Below are positions 24,575 through 33,364 of a DNA stretch of 64,000 nucleotides, in pieces. This DNA is from Streptomyces vinaceus (GTDB taxonomy: Bacteria > Actinomycetota > Actinomycetes > Streptomycetales > Streptomycetaceae). Position 1 is the stretch's first letter. Every line of letters begins with the position of its first letter. A model generated the notes under the pieces. That model did not search any database. It was not told where the DNA came from and worked only from the letters and a program-made list of their open reading frames with translations. Made by a program: the position numbers and the translations under genes. The stretch is taken from NCBI RefSeq assembly GCF_008704935.1, contig NZ_CP023692.1, forward strand, positions 6,797,501 through 6,861,500, read 5' to 3'.

Positions 24575-26197
24575 ATGACCGACCCGTACGGGTTCCTCCG
24601 GACCCCCCGGAACCCCGTTCCGCCGCGCCCCGCGGAGCTGCGGCTCGGCGACTGGCGCGAGGTGCACGCCGGGCAGACGCTGCTGCCCCTGGTGTCCGAG
24701 CAGGCGAACCGCTGCATGGACTGCGGAGTCGCCTTCTGCCACGGCGGCTGCCCGCTCGGCAACCTCATCCCCGAGTGGAACGCGTACGCCGCGCACGGCG
24801 ACTGGCGCGCCGCGGCCGAGCGGCTGCACGCCACGAACAATTTCCCCGAGTTCACCGGCCGGCTCTGCCCGGCCCCGTGCGAGGACTCCTGCGTCCTCGC
24901 GATCAACGCCGACCCGGTGACCATCAAGAACGTCGAGCAGACCATCGCCGACCAGGCCTGGGAGCTCGGCTACGCCCCGCCGGCGCCGCCCGGCCGGCTC
25001 AGCGGGCAGACCGTCGCCGTCATCGGCTCCGGCCCCGCCGGGCTCGCCACGGCCCAGCAGCTGACCCGCGCGGGCCACACCGTCGTGGTCTACGAGCGGT
25101 CCGACCGCATCGGCGGCCTGCTCCGCTACGGGATACCCGCCTTCAAGATGGAGAAGTCCCACCTGGAGCGGCGGATCGCCCAGATGCGGGCCGAGGGCAC
25201 GGTCTTCCGTACGGACGCCGACATCGGCGGCCGCGTGGACGCCGCCGATCTGCGCCGGCGCCATGACGCGGTGGTCGTGGCCGTCGGGGCCGAGGAGCGC
25301 CGGGAACTGGCCGCGCCGGGCCGCGAGCTGAACGGCATCCACCAGGCCATGGAGTACCTGACCTGCGCCAACCGGGTCGGCGAGGGCGACTGCGCGGCTC
25401 CCGCGCTCACCGCCGAAGGCCGGCACGTGGTGATCGTGGGCGGCGGGGACACCGGCTCGGACTGCCTGGGTACCGCCCTGCGGCAGGGAGCGCTGTCGGT
25501 GGTGCAGCTCGACATCCGCCCGGAGCCGGGACCCGAGCGGCCCGAGGGAGAACCGTGGCCGCTGGTGCACCCGCAGGTGTACCGGATCTCCCACGCCCAC
25601 GAGGAGGCGCGCGGACGCCACGGCGGAGATCCCCGCCTCTTCTCCAGCGCGACGGTGCACTTCGAAGGCGGCGCGGACGGTCGCGTACGGGCCCTGCACC
25701 TGACGGCGGTCGAGGCCGTGGGGCGCAGGCCCATGCCGGGCACCGAGCGGGTCATCGAGGCGGAGCTGGTCCTGCTGGCGCTCGGCTTCTGCGGACCCGA
25801 GCGCGCTTCCCGGCTCGGCGAACAGCTCGGCCTCACCCGGGACGACCGGGGCAACTTCGCCCGGGACGCGCAGTACGCGGCCCTGGGCGAGCCGGGTGGC
25901 CCGGGTGCGCCGGGTAGCCGCGCGCCGTCAGGAGGCCGTCCCACCGCGGCCGAGGCACCGCCCTGGGCCGCGGCCCCGGCGGCGGGCGCGCCGCCGACCT
26001 GGGGACCGCCGAGGAAGCGGCGCCACCGCCGCCCCGACGGGGTCTTCGTGGCGGGCGACGCGGGCCGCGGCCAGTCCCTCGTGGTGTGGGCCATCGCGGA
26101 GGGCCGGGCGGCGGCCGCCGCCGTGGACCGCTACCTCACCGGCTCGACCGCGCTGCCCGCCCCCGTCGGCGCCCACGACCGGCCGCTCTCCGCCTGA
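24575..26197 (+). CDS. gltD: glutamate synthase small-subunit-like oxidoreductase with an insertion
   Basis: The 540 residues carry the GltD pattern: the cysteine cluster for iron-sulfur centres (CMDCGVAFCHGGCPLGNLIP near 49-68 and CPAPCEDSC near 100-108), FAD-binding IGSGPAGLATAQQL near 151 and NADPH-binding VGGGDTGSDCLG near 289. Between NFARDAQYA and GVFVAGDAGRGQSLVVWAIA, normally adjacent, sits an extra Pro/Ala/Gly-rich stretch of about 50 residues (about 435-485) ending in KRRHRR. No gltB large subunit is next to it, so the role as glutamate synthase partner is uncertain. AGGGAGG precedes the ATG. Confidence 0.88.
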   Translation: MTDPYGFLRTPRNPVPPRPAELRLGDWREVHAGQTLLPLVSEQANRCMDCGVAFCHGGCPLGNLIPEWNAYAAHGDWRAAAERLHATNNFPEFTGRLCPAPCEDSCVLAINADPVTIKNVEQTIADQAWELGYAPPAPPGRLSGQTVAVIGSGPAGLATAQQLTRAGHTVVVYERSDRIGGLLRYGIPAFKMEKSHLERRIAQMRAEGTVFRTDADIGGRVDAADLRRRHDAVVVAVGAEERRELAAPGRELNGIHQAMEYLTCANRVGEGDCAAPALTAEGRHVVIVGGGDTGSDCLGTALRQGALSVVQLDIRPEPGPERPEGEPWPLVHPQVYRISHAHEEARGRHGGDPRLFSSATVHFEGGADGRVRALHLTAVEAVGRRPMPGTERVIEAELVLLALGFCGPERASRLGEQLGLTRDDRGNFARDAQYAALGEPGGPGAPGSRAPSGGRPTAAEAPPWAAAPAAGAPPTWGPPRKRRHRRPDGVFVAGDAGRGQSLVVWAIAEGRAAAAAVDRYLTGSTALPAPVGAHDRPLSA

Positions 26198-26281
26198 CCG
26201 GCCGCCCCCGGAACCGGCACCCGCAGGCCCGCTCCACCCGACGCGGCTCCGGCACCTCCCGCGGGGCTGCACAATCGTGGG

Positions 26282-28306
26282 GTGACTGTTGAAGATCGTT
26301 TCCTGTGGCTGGAAGACGTCGAGGGCGAGGCCGCGCTGGCCTGGGTGGGGGAGCGGAACGCGGAGACGGCCGCCGCGCTCGCCGCCGACCCGCGCTTCGC
26401 GGCGCTGCGCGACGAACTGCGCGAGGTCCTCGACGACGCCGACCGCATCCCGTACACCGTCCGCCGCGGGGCGTACCTCTACAACTTCTGGCGGGACGCG
26501 GACCGCCCGAAGGGCGTGTGGCGCCGTACCACCCTGGAGCAGTACCGCAAGGACGACCCGGTCTGGGACGTGCTCCTCGACATCGACGAGCTGGCGGCGC
26601 GCGAGGGCGAGGAGTGGGTGTGGGCGGGCGCCCGGGTGCGCTACCCGGACCGTCGCCGCGCCCTGGTCCAGCTGTCCCGGGACGGCTCCGACGCCGTGGT
26701 GGTCCGCGAGTTCGACCTCGACGCCCTGGCCTTCGTACCCGGGGAGGAGGGCGGTTTCCAGGTCGCGGAGGCGAAGACCCGCATCGGCTGGATCGACGAG
26801 GACACCGTCTTCCTCGGCACCGACTCCGGACCGGGCTCGCTGACCGACTCCGGCTATCCCCGTACGGTCCGGCGCTGGCGCCGGGGCACCGCGGTGACGG
26901 ACGCCGAGCTCGTCTTCGAGGCCGAGGCCGGCGACGTGTCCGCCTCCGGCTGGCACGACCCGACCCCGGGACACGAGCGCGACTTCGTCTCCCGCCACAC
27001 CGACTTCTTCCACGACGAGCTCCACCTCCTCACCGACGGCGACCGGCTCGTGAAGGTCGAAGCCCCGGACGACGCGGGGAAGTACGCGTACCGGCAGTGG
27101 CTGATCGTCACCCCGAAATCGCCGTGGCTCGGACATCCGGCCGGCTCGCTCCTCGCCTTCGACTTCGACGCCTTCCTCGCCGGGGACCGCACCGCCCACG
27201 TGCTGTTCGCGCCCGACGAGCACACCGCCCTGGCCGGCCACGGCTGGACCCGCCACCACCTGATCCTGGAGACGCTGGCCGACGTCGCCACCCGTATCGA
27301 GGTCCTCACCCCCGGACCGGACGGGTGGAGCCGCCGGCCCCTCGCCGACGTGCCGCCGCTGTCCTCGGCGACCGTCACCGACACCGACCCGGACGTCAGC
27401 GACGAGTACTTCCTCAACGTCGACGGCTTCCTCCAGCCCTCCACGCTCGCGTACGGACACATCGGCGCCGACTCCGAGCCGCTCAAGCGGGCCCCCGCCC
27501 GCTTCGATGCCGGCGGTCTGTCGGTCCGCCAGTTCTTCGCGACCTCCGCGGACGGTACGCGGGTCCCGTACTTCGTCGTCGGCCCCGCGGCGCAGGAGGA
27601 GCCCGGACCCGCGCTCCTCTACGGGTACGGGGGCTTCCGCGACCAGCAGACCCCCGGCTACAGCCCGCTCACCGGCCGGGCCTGGCTCGCCCGGGGCGGT
27701 ACGTACGCCGTCGCCAACATCCGCGGCGGCTCCGAGTACGGCCCGGCCTGGCACCAGGCGGCCCTCGGTGCGAACCGGGTACGAGCCTTCGAGGACTTCG
27801 CCGCCGTCGCCGCCGACCTCACCGCCCGGGGCATCACCACCCCCGCCCGGCTCGGCATCACCGGGGCCAGCAACGGAGGCCTCCTCATGGGCGCCATGCT
27901 CGTCCGGTACCCGGAGCTGTTCGGGGCGGTCGTGGCGAAGGTGCCGCTCCTGGACATGCTCCGCTACCACCGCCTGCTCGCCGGGGCCTCCTGGATCGCC
28001 GAGTACGGGGACCCCGACAGCGAGGCCGACCGCGCCCACCTCGAAGACCTCTCCCCGTACCACAACCTCCGCGCGGACCGGCCCTACCCGCCGCTGCTCC
28101 TGATGACCTCCACCCGCGACGACCGCGTCCACCCGGGCCACGCCCGCAAGGCGGCCGCCCGGCTGCGGGAACTGGGACACCGGGTCCTCTTCCACGAGAA
28201 CACCGGCGGCGGCCACGGCGGAGCCAGCGACAACGAACAGGCCGCCGTCAACCACGCCCTCGCGTACACGTTCCTGTGGCAGCACCTGGGAGGCGGGGCG
28301 GGCTGA
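26282..28306 (+). CDS. prolyl oligopeptidase family serine peptidase
   Basis: The 674 residues divide into an N-terminal beta-propeller (about 1-420) opening FLWLEDVEGEAALAWV and a C-terminal alpha/beta hydrolase domain. The catalytic triad is visible: Ser in TGASNGGLLMG near 528, Asp in TSTRDDRVHPGHA near 612 and His in TGGGHGGASD near 644. YGYGGF and NIRGGSEYG are classic S9A motifs. No signal peptide, so it is probably a cytoplasmic oligopeptidase. The start is GTG. Confidence 0.94.
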   Translation: MTVEDRFLWLEDVEGEAALAWVGERNAETAAALAADPRFAALRDELREVLDDADRIPYTVRRGAYLYNFWRDADRPKGVWRRTTLEQYRKDDPVWDVLLDIDELAAREGEEWVWAGARVRYPDRRRALVQLSRDGSDAVVVREFDLDALAFVPGEEGGFQVAEAKTRIGWIDEDTVFLGTDSGPGSLTDSGYPRTVRRWRRGTAVTDAELVFEAEAGDVSASGWHDPTPGHERDFVSRHTDFFHDELHLLTDGDRLVKVEAPDDAGKYAYRQWLIVTPKSPWLGHPAGSLLAFDFDAFLAGDRTAHVLFAPDEHTALAGHGWTRHHLILETLADVATRIEVLTPGPDGWSRRPLADVPPLSSATVTDTDPDVSDEYFLNVDGFLQPSTLAYGHIGADSEPLKRAPARFDAGGLSVRQFFATSADGTRVPYFVVGPAAQEEPGPALLYGYGGFRDQQTPGYSPLTGRAWLARGGTYAVANIRGGSEYGPAWHQAALGANRVRAFEDFAAVAADLTARGITTPARLGITGASNGGLLMGAMLVRYPELFGAVVAKVPLLDMLRYHRLLAGASWIAEYGDPDSEADRAHLEDLSPYHNLRADRPYPPLLLMTSTRDDRVHPGHARKAAARLRELGHRVLFHENTGGGHGGASDNEQAAVNHALAYTFLWQHLGGGAG

Positions 28307-28357
28307 GCGCCCCGCCGGCCGGAGCTCCTGCCGGCGCTCCCGCCCGCGTGCCCGGGC

Positions 28358-28378
28358 CCGGAAAATCCGTTGCCCGGG
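28358..28378 (+). promoter_or_regulatory. GGAAAA-CCGTTGCC promoter-like motif, copy 2
   Basis: CCGGAAAATCCGTTGCCCGG resembles the motif at 23614. It is 30 bp before the GTG at 28408. A -10-like GATGAT about 20 bp further on would place the transcript start at or next to the start codon. Confidence 0.4.
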
Positions 28379-28407
28379 CACCGGCGGTTCCCTCACGATG
28401 ATCCGTC

Positions 28408-29709
28408 GTGAGTACCACCCGTGCGTCCAGTTTCCTGCCCGACCTCTCCCCGTGGCGGTCCAGCCGCGACTTCCGGCTGCTCTTCTTCCAGGGCGCCGTC
28501 ACGTTCTTCACCTCGTTCATGGCGATGATCGCCCTCCCGCTCCAGATCAAGCACCTCACGGACTCGCCGCTCGCGGTCGGTGCGATGGGCGCGGTGGAAC
28601 TCGTCCCGCTCGTGGTCTTCGGCCTCTACGGCGGGGCCCTGGCCGACGCGATCGACCGGCGGCGGATGATCCTGCTGAGCGAGGCCGGGCTCGGGGTCCT
28701 GGCCCTGGTGCTGCTCGTGAACTCCCTGCTGCCGAACCCGCTGCTGTGGCCCCTGTACGTGGTCGCGGCCGGCGTCTCGGCGCTGGCCGGTCTGCAGCGC
28801 CCGGCGCTGGACTCGATGATGGCGCGGATCGTGCCCCACGAGCAGATGACCGCCGCCGCCGCGCTCAACGCGCTGCGCTACCAGATCGGCGCGATCGCCG
28901 GTCCGGCGATCGCGGGCGTGGTCGTCGCCTACGCCGGCTATCCGGCCGCCTACGGCATCACCCTCGCCGGCTTCCTGCTGTCCGTGCTGCTGTGTACGCG
29001 GCTGGCCCCGGCCCCGCCCTCGCCCGACGCGGAACGGCCCTCACTGCGCGGGATCGCCGAGGGGGCGCGCTACGCGTGGAGCCGGCCGGTGCTGCTCGGC
29101 ACGTACGCGGTGGACCTGGCGGCCATGTTCTTCGCCTTCCCGAACACGATCTTCCCCTTCCTCGCGGACGAGCTCGACGCCGTGTGGGCGCTGGGTCTGA
29201 TGTATTCGGCGGGCGCGGTGGGCTCCCTGGTCCTCGGGATGACCAGCGGATGGACCTCGCGCGTGCGGCGGCACGGCCTGTTCGTGGTGTTCGGGGCCGC
29301 GGTCTGGGGCATGGCGATCGCGGCGACCGGCTGGTTCACGAACATCTGGGTGGTGCTGGCCTGCCTGGCCGTCGCGGGCGCCGGCGACATGCTGAGCGGA
29401 CTGGGCCGGGCGACGATCTGGAACCAGACCATTTCCGAGGAGCTGCGCGGGCGGCTCGCGGGCATCGAGGTGCTCTCGTACAGCGTGGGTCCGCAGCTGG
29501 GCCAGGTCCGCGCGGGCACGGTCGCGGGCTGGACGGGCACGCGGTCGGCGTTCTGGAGCGGCGGCCTGCTGTGCGTGGCGGCGGTCGCGGCCCTGTCCGT
29601 GACGCTGCCCAAGCTGGTGACGTACGACGCGGACACGGACGAGGACGCGCTCAAGCGCCGCGCGGAGAAGGAGAAGGCGGCCGAGCCGCTCCCCACGCCC
29701 GCCCCGTGA
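28408..29709 (+). CDS. MFS exporter (EntS-like MFS_3 type)
   Basis: This 433-residue carrier has about 12 hydrophobic segments. Landmarks are WRSSRDFRLLFFQGAV at the front, ELVPLVVFGLYGGALADAID and RPALDSMMARIVPHEQMTAA in the N half. These are typical of MFS_3 carriers related to siderophore or macrolide exporters. The C-terminal tail is acidic then lysine-rich. The GTG start lacks a ribosome-binding site, in keeping with a leaderless message. The cargo is unknown. Confidence 0.9.
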   Translation: MSTTRASSFLPDLSPWRSSRDFRLLFFQGAVTFFTSFMAMIALPLQIKHLTDSPLAVGAMGAVELVPLVVFGLYGGALADAIDRRRMILLSEAGLGVLALVLLVNSLLPNPLLWPLYVVAAGVSALAGLQRPALDSMMARIVPHEQMTAAAALNALRYQIGAIAGPAIAGVVVAYAGYPAAYGITLAGFLLSVLLCTRLAPAPPSPDAERPSLRGIAEGARYAWSRPVLLGTYAVDLAAMFFAFPNTIFPFLADELDAVWALGLMYSAGAVGSLVLGMTSGWTSRVRRHGLFVVFGAAVWGMAIAATGWFTNIWVVLACLAVAGAGDMLSGLGRATIWNQTISEELRGRLAGIEVLSYSVGPQLGQVRAGTVAGWTGTRSAFWSGGLLCVAAVAALSVTLPKLVTYDADTDEDALKRRAEKEKAAEPLPTPAP

Positions 29710-29801
29710 CGAAACGGTCGCATTCCCGTCATTCCCCGCGCACACCCGCGACGGAGGGTGAGGGAGACCGGAACACACACGTGGCAGGTGAGGAGAACGA
29801 G

Positions 29802-30239
29802 ATGAAGCGGGGTGCGCAGCGAGCAGCCATCACCGCGGCCGTGGCCCTGGCCGCCGGGGCACTGTCCGCCTGGATCGCCATCGCGGGCGACGGCGACGGG
29901 AGGAACGTGACCGAGGCGAGCCGCTTCGCCTCCGGGTACGTGCCGTACGCGGCCGTCGTGCTGCTGGTCTCGGCCACGGCGCCCAGCGCGGTGCACGCGG
30001 TCCTGCGCGCCGTGATCTCCCAGCTGCTCATGATCTGGGGCTACTACACCTGGGGCCCGATGATCACCTTCGAACGGACGCCCACCCAGGCCGGGCACTA
30101 CGCACGGCAATGGGCGGAGGTGGCCGTGACGGCGGTCCCGGTGGCGGCGCTAGCCACGTACGGCCTGGTCCGAGGAGCCCGCAGGCTCGCCACCGGGCGC
30201 CCCGGGCTGATCCGCCCTGATCCGAAAGACACGGCCTAG
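29802..30239 (+). CDS. small integral membrane protein, unknown
   Basis: This 145-residue protein has about four hydrophobic segments: AAITAAVALAAGALSAWIAI, YAAVVLLVSATAPSAV, AVISQLLMIWGYYTW and a last one before a basic tail. I do not recognise the family. TGAGGAGAACG upstream is a good ribosome-binding site for the ATG at 29802. It follows the MFS gene by 92 bp and may be co-transcribed. Its stop overlaps the stop of the convergent small gene by 4 bp. Confidence 0.75.
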   Translation: MKRGAQRAAITAAVALAAGALSAWIAIAGDGDGRNVTEASRFASGYVPYAAVVLLVSATAPSAVHAVLRAVISQLLMIWGYYTWGPMITFERTPTQAGHYARQWAEVAVTAVPVAALATYGLVRGARRLATGRPGLIRPDPKDTA

Positions 30240-30442
30240 TCCTGCGGTGCGGATCCGCTCCCCGGCTTCGGGGCCTTGCGGGGCGGTAGGCGGTCGCCGG
30301 GCGCGGGCCGGGGGGCCACGACGTACTCGTTCTCGACGAGGTGCTCGTACACCTCGAAGTCGACGGCCTGCCACCGGTCCATGTCGCCGTGGACGGCCCG
30401 GAACTGGGCCGGAGTCGGACTGGCCACCCTGCTCACCTCCAC
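30236..30442 (-). CDS. small unknown protein
   Basis: This 68-residue product contains TPAQFRAVHGDMDRWQAVDF and YEHLVENEYVVAPRPA, then a Pro-rich tail. No family is recognised. The GTG at 30442 is chosen because GGAGGTGAGGAC lies right before it, an unusually strong ribosome-binding site. An upstream ATG at 30469 would absorb that site into the coding region. Confidence 0.65.
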   Translation of the reverse strand: MEVSRVASPTPAQFRAVHGDMDRWQAVDFEVYEHLVENEYVVAPRPAPGDRLPPRKAPKPGSGSAPQD

Positions 30443-30500
30443 GTCCTCACCTCCGTACGGGCACCTCATACGACGCTAGAACACTTCGGCTGCGCATGCA

Positions 30501-31151
30501 CTACCTGGTGACGGGCTCGCCCGCGAGGCCGGCCGGGCCCAGTGCGCGGTGCATGGCGGGCAGGTCCCACGCCTCGTCCCGGTCCTCGTCGCCGGTCCCC
30601 GCGACCAGGGCGTCGAGGGCCTCGGGCCTCAGCCGGTACGCCTCGGCGTCCGCCAGCAGCTCCTGCGCCGCCGGGCCGTGGTCGGCCAGCAGGCCGAGGA
30701 CCTCGCCGCGGTCCACGAAACGGCCCATCCCGCAGTCCAGGCCGTCGTCCCCGAGTCCCTGCGGGTAGGGGGCTCGGGCCCAGACCCCGTTCTCGTACCA
30801 GTAGACGCAGCCCAGCTCCCAGCCTTGGAGCAGATCGCGCAGCTTCTCGTACGGGAGCCAGTCCGGGGCCTGCGCCAGCATGTCGATCGCGGGCTTGTGC
30901 CACTTGACGCCGCTCGACTCGTCCTCGCCGTACAGCACGAAGCGGCCCTGGCCCATCCGGGCCAGGGTCCACCACGTGCTGCCGCAGTCGTCGAGATGGA
31001 GCCCGCCGCGGTCGATCCAGTGGCCGGTGCGGTGGACCCCCCGCCCCTCAGCCGCGGTGGTCGCCTCCATGACGGCGACGAACGCCCAGCGGGCCCAGAG
31101 CAGTTCCGCCGCGGGCAGGTCTTCGGGCCGGCCCGGCCGGTGAATCGTCAT
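30501..31151 (-). CDS. unknown protein rich in Trp and acidic residues
   Basis: The 216 residues have codon use like the neighbouring genes. They include ELLWARWAFVAVMEATTAAE, RFVLYGEDESSGVKWHKPAI and WELGCVYWYENGVWARAPYP, and end in a Leu/Ala-rich helix. There is no signal peptide or membrane segment. Conserved Streptomyces proteins of this look are known only as hypothetical. It probably stands alone, 62 bp after the convergent-side neighbour. Confidence 0.75.
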   Translation of the reverse strand: MTIHRPGRPEDLPAAELLWARWAFVAVMEATTAAEGRGVHRTGHWIDRGGLHLDDCGSTWWTLARMGQGRFVLYGEDESSGVKWHKPAIDMLAQAPDWLPYEKLRDLLQGWELGCVYWYENGVWARAPYPQGLGDDGLDCGMGRFVDRGEVLGLLADHGPAAQELLADAEAYRLRPEALDALVAGTGDEDRDEAWDLPAMHRALGPAGLAGEPVTR

Positions 31152-31213
31152 GCTGTCCCTGCTCCTCGTGCCGGTGGCGTACGCGTACCGGCACGAGGGT
31201 ATCCGGCCGGCCG

Positions 31214-31648
31214 TCAGTACCTCGCCTGGCGGGAGTTGTCGGTGCACAGGGCCCAGATGACGAACACGCCGACGAGGATGGCGACGATCGACCAGAGCGG
31301 CTGGTACGGCAGCCACATGAAGTGCACGATCACGTACAGGCAGGTCAGAGCGATGCCGGCGATCCGGCCTGCCTCCGAGCCCTTGAGGATCGCCGCGCCG
31401 GCGACGAGGACCAGGATGCCGACGATGAGATGGATCCAGCCCCAGGCCGTGAGGTCGAACTTGAAGGTGTAGTCGCCCAGGTGCGTGTACACCTCGTCGT
31501 TGGCGAGGGCGACGATGCCCTCGATGATGCCGAAGACGCCGCTGACGATCATCAGGACGCCCGCGAACGTCGTGCCGCCCGCGGCCCATGCGTTGCCGGT
31601 GCCGGTCGGTGTGCCGCTACCGGTCGTTCCACTCGGCGTGCTGCTCAT
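31214..31648 (-). CDS. four-helix membrane protein, DUF7144-like
   Basis: The 144 residues comprise a Ser/Thr/Gly-rich cytoplasmic head and four hydrophobic segments: FAGVLMIVSGVFGIIEGIVA, WIHLIVGILVLVAGAAIL, IAGIALTCLYVIVHFMWL and WSIVAILVGVFVIWAL. The ordering with a short acidic loop (VYTHLGDYTFKFDL) matches a family very common in Streptomyces and known as DUF7144, a name recalled, not checked. Function unknown. Confidence 0.85.
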   Translation of the reverse strand: MSSTPSGTTGSGTPTGTGNAWAAGGTTFAGVLMIVSGVFGIIEGIVALANDEVYTHLGDYTFKFDLTAWGWIHLIVGILVLVAGAAILKGSEAGRIAGIALTCLYVIVHFMWLPYQPLWSIVAILVGVFVIWALCTDNSRQARY

Positions 31649-31746
31649 CGCGCCGCCTCTCTCTCGGTTGCGGGACCCGGATCTTCGTGACGGTTGGGTC
31701 CCGCCCTCCATCGTGCGGACCGAGGGCGCGGGGCGCACGTCGAGGC

Positions 31747-31997
31747 GTGTTCGTGCTGGTCGCAGAGCGTGAGCGGGCGGGCGAGCGGGACGGTCGCTTC
31801 GCCCGCTACTACACCGGCGCGGACCTCGACCCGGACGAGCCGTACGGGTACGCGTACGGCGGGAGGAGTTCCACCGGCCGCTGGACGAGGTGCGGGCCGA
31901 GGCGCCGCGCATCCTGCCCGGCGGGCAGGACCCCTGGGTGGTACTGGCCCGGCCGGGCGACCTCGCTCGGCTCGCTCGGCCTGAGGGACCGGAGTGA
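31747..31997 (+). pseudogene. small gene remnant with one frameshift
   Basis: From a GTG at 31747 the frame reads FVLVAERERAGERDGRFARY and on to DLDPDEPYGYAYG. It then loses sense at about 31861, while the frame one step over continues naturally as EEFHRPLDEVRAEAPRILPG and ends at 31997. Third-position GC stays high on both sides of the break, so a single indel in a once-intact gene of about 83 codons is likely. I do not recognise the family. A sequencing error is the other explanation. Confidence 0.5.
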
Positions 31998-32023
31998 CGA
32001 ACTCGGCTCCCTGCGGGCGGTGT

Positions 32024-33295
32024 TCAGGGACGGGCGGCGGTGTGTTCCAGGACGGCGCGGACCTCGGCGGTGATCGCGGTCTCGTTGCGCTCGAACTCGG
32101 GGCCCGTCAGCAGGCCGGGATCCGCCGGGAGGCCGGTGAGTACGGGGGTGTGCAGATGGCCGCCGGGCAGCCGCGGGGCGAGTTCGCCGCGCAGACGGTT
32201 CGAGCGGTAGGCCACCTCGTTGGAGAGGTAGCCGCCCCCGCCGCCCTCCACCGCCCGGGAGCCCGGGGTCGGGCCGTCCTCGCGGTCCTCCGGCACGGTG
32301 GCGCCCGCCGGGATCTCGGTGACGGCCGTGTTGAGCAGCACCGGGTACGGGCTCTGGACGGAGCCCGTCGCCGCGTCGGTCGGCAGCGTGGTCCGGATGA
32401 ACTCGGGCCCGGGGCCCATGCCGGGGGCGGTCACCGGATGCTCGCGGGAACCTCCGGAGAGGGAGCCGGTGTTGTCGGGATACGGATCCGCCGACCGGGC
32501 CCGGCCCGCCCAGGCCTCCAGGGTGAAGATGCCCGGGTAGCCCTGGCTGATGGTGGTGATGACGTCCGCCGCGCCGGCGCCGCCGGCCAGGCGCGGGGCG
32601 AAGGCGCGCTCCACGATGCCGGCGTCGAAGTCGGCGTAGCGCACGGGCAGGACGACGGCCCGGACCTCGGCGCGGCTGCCGTCGGCCAGGGTGATGCGGC
32701 GCCCGTTGAGCTGGAGGGCGGCGGAACCGGAGGGGTTGGCGCGGCGCAGTTCGGCGTCGAGCCCGAACGGGTCGAAGCCGCTGATGAAGACGCGCCGTAC
32801 GCCCGCAGGAGTCCGGAAGTCGTTGTCGGCGAGGCCGCGGGAGGCGTCTTCGAAGCGGGCGCGCAGCGCGGGGCGGTCGACGGGGAATCCGGGCTCCCAG
32901 CGGGCGAGCGCGGTGGTCATGGCGAGCCGGGTCCAGTACAGCGGGCGGTCGTCCCCGGCCGGGAGGTCGCCGCCGGGGCGCTGCCCCTGGGCGCGTCGTA
33001 CGGCGGACTGCCAGAGCGCCTCGCCCCAGCTGTCGAGCAGCGGCCCGGCCTCGGCGGGGGTGCGGACCGAGCACAGCGCGGCGGGGAAGCGCCGTACGAA
33101 ATCGCCGAAGCCGGCGCGTTCGACGAGGGCGGTGGTCCGGGCGTCCGCGAGCCGCGCCTGCTCGGTGTCGAGGGGCGCGGAGGGGGTCGTACGGCAGGAG
33201 GAGGCGTCGGCCGCGTGCGCGGGCGCGGTGACGGTCAGGGGGAGGACGGTGGCAAGTAGGGCTGCGAGGGAGGCGGTACGCCGTAAGAGCTTCAT
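32024..33295 (-). CDS. secreted pyroglutamyl-peptidase-like protein with Ser at the Cys site
   Basis: This 423-residue protein has a signal peptide (MKLLRRTASLAALLATVLPL, cleavage after AHA). An all-helical region runs to about 160, then a pyrrolidone-carboxyl-peptidase-like domain starts VFISGFDPFG near 166. The segment matching the catalytic Cys (YVCN in family members) reads YLSNEVAYRS near 354, so Ser replaces Cys, while the His motif GGHLHTPVL near 378 is kept. Activity is doubtful or uses Ser. Codon 4 is TTA (33286-33284), so expression should depend on the bldA tRNA. It lies 69 bp after the kinase gene on the same strand and may be part of its operon. Confidence 0.8.
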   Translation of the reverse strand: MKLLRRTASLAALLATVLPLTVTAPAHAADASSCRTTPSAPLDTEQARLADARTTALVERAGFGDFVRRFPAALCSVRTPAEAGPLLDSWGEALWQSAVRRAQGQRPGGDLPAGDDRPLYWTRLAMTTALARWEPGFPVDRPALRARFEDASRGLADNDFRTPAGVRRVFISGFDPFGLDAELRRANPSGSAALQLNGRRITLADGSRAEVRAVVLPVRYADFDAGIVERAFAPRLAGGAGAADVITTISQGYPGIFTLEAWAGRARSADPYPDNTGSLSGGSREHPVTAPGMGPGPEFIRTTLPTDAATGSVQSPYPVLLNTAVTEIPAGATVPEDREDGPTPGSRAVEGGGGGYLSNEVAYRSNRLRGELAPRLPGGHLHTPVLTGLPADPGLLTGPEFERNETAITAEVRAVLEHTAARP

Positions 33296-33364
33296 GCGAT
33301 GTGACATTACATAGACGGCGCAGCCCCCCACCAGGCACCTTCGGCGGACTCTGGCCGGTTCCCG

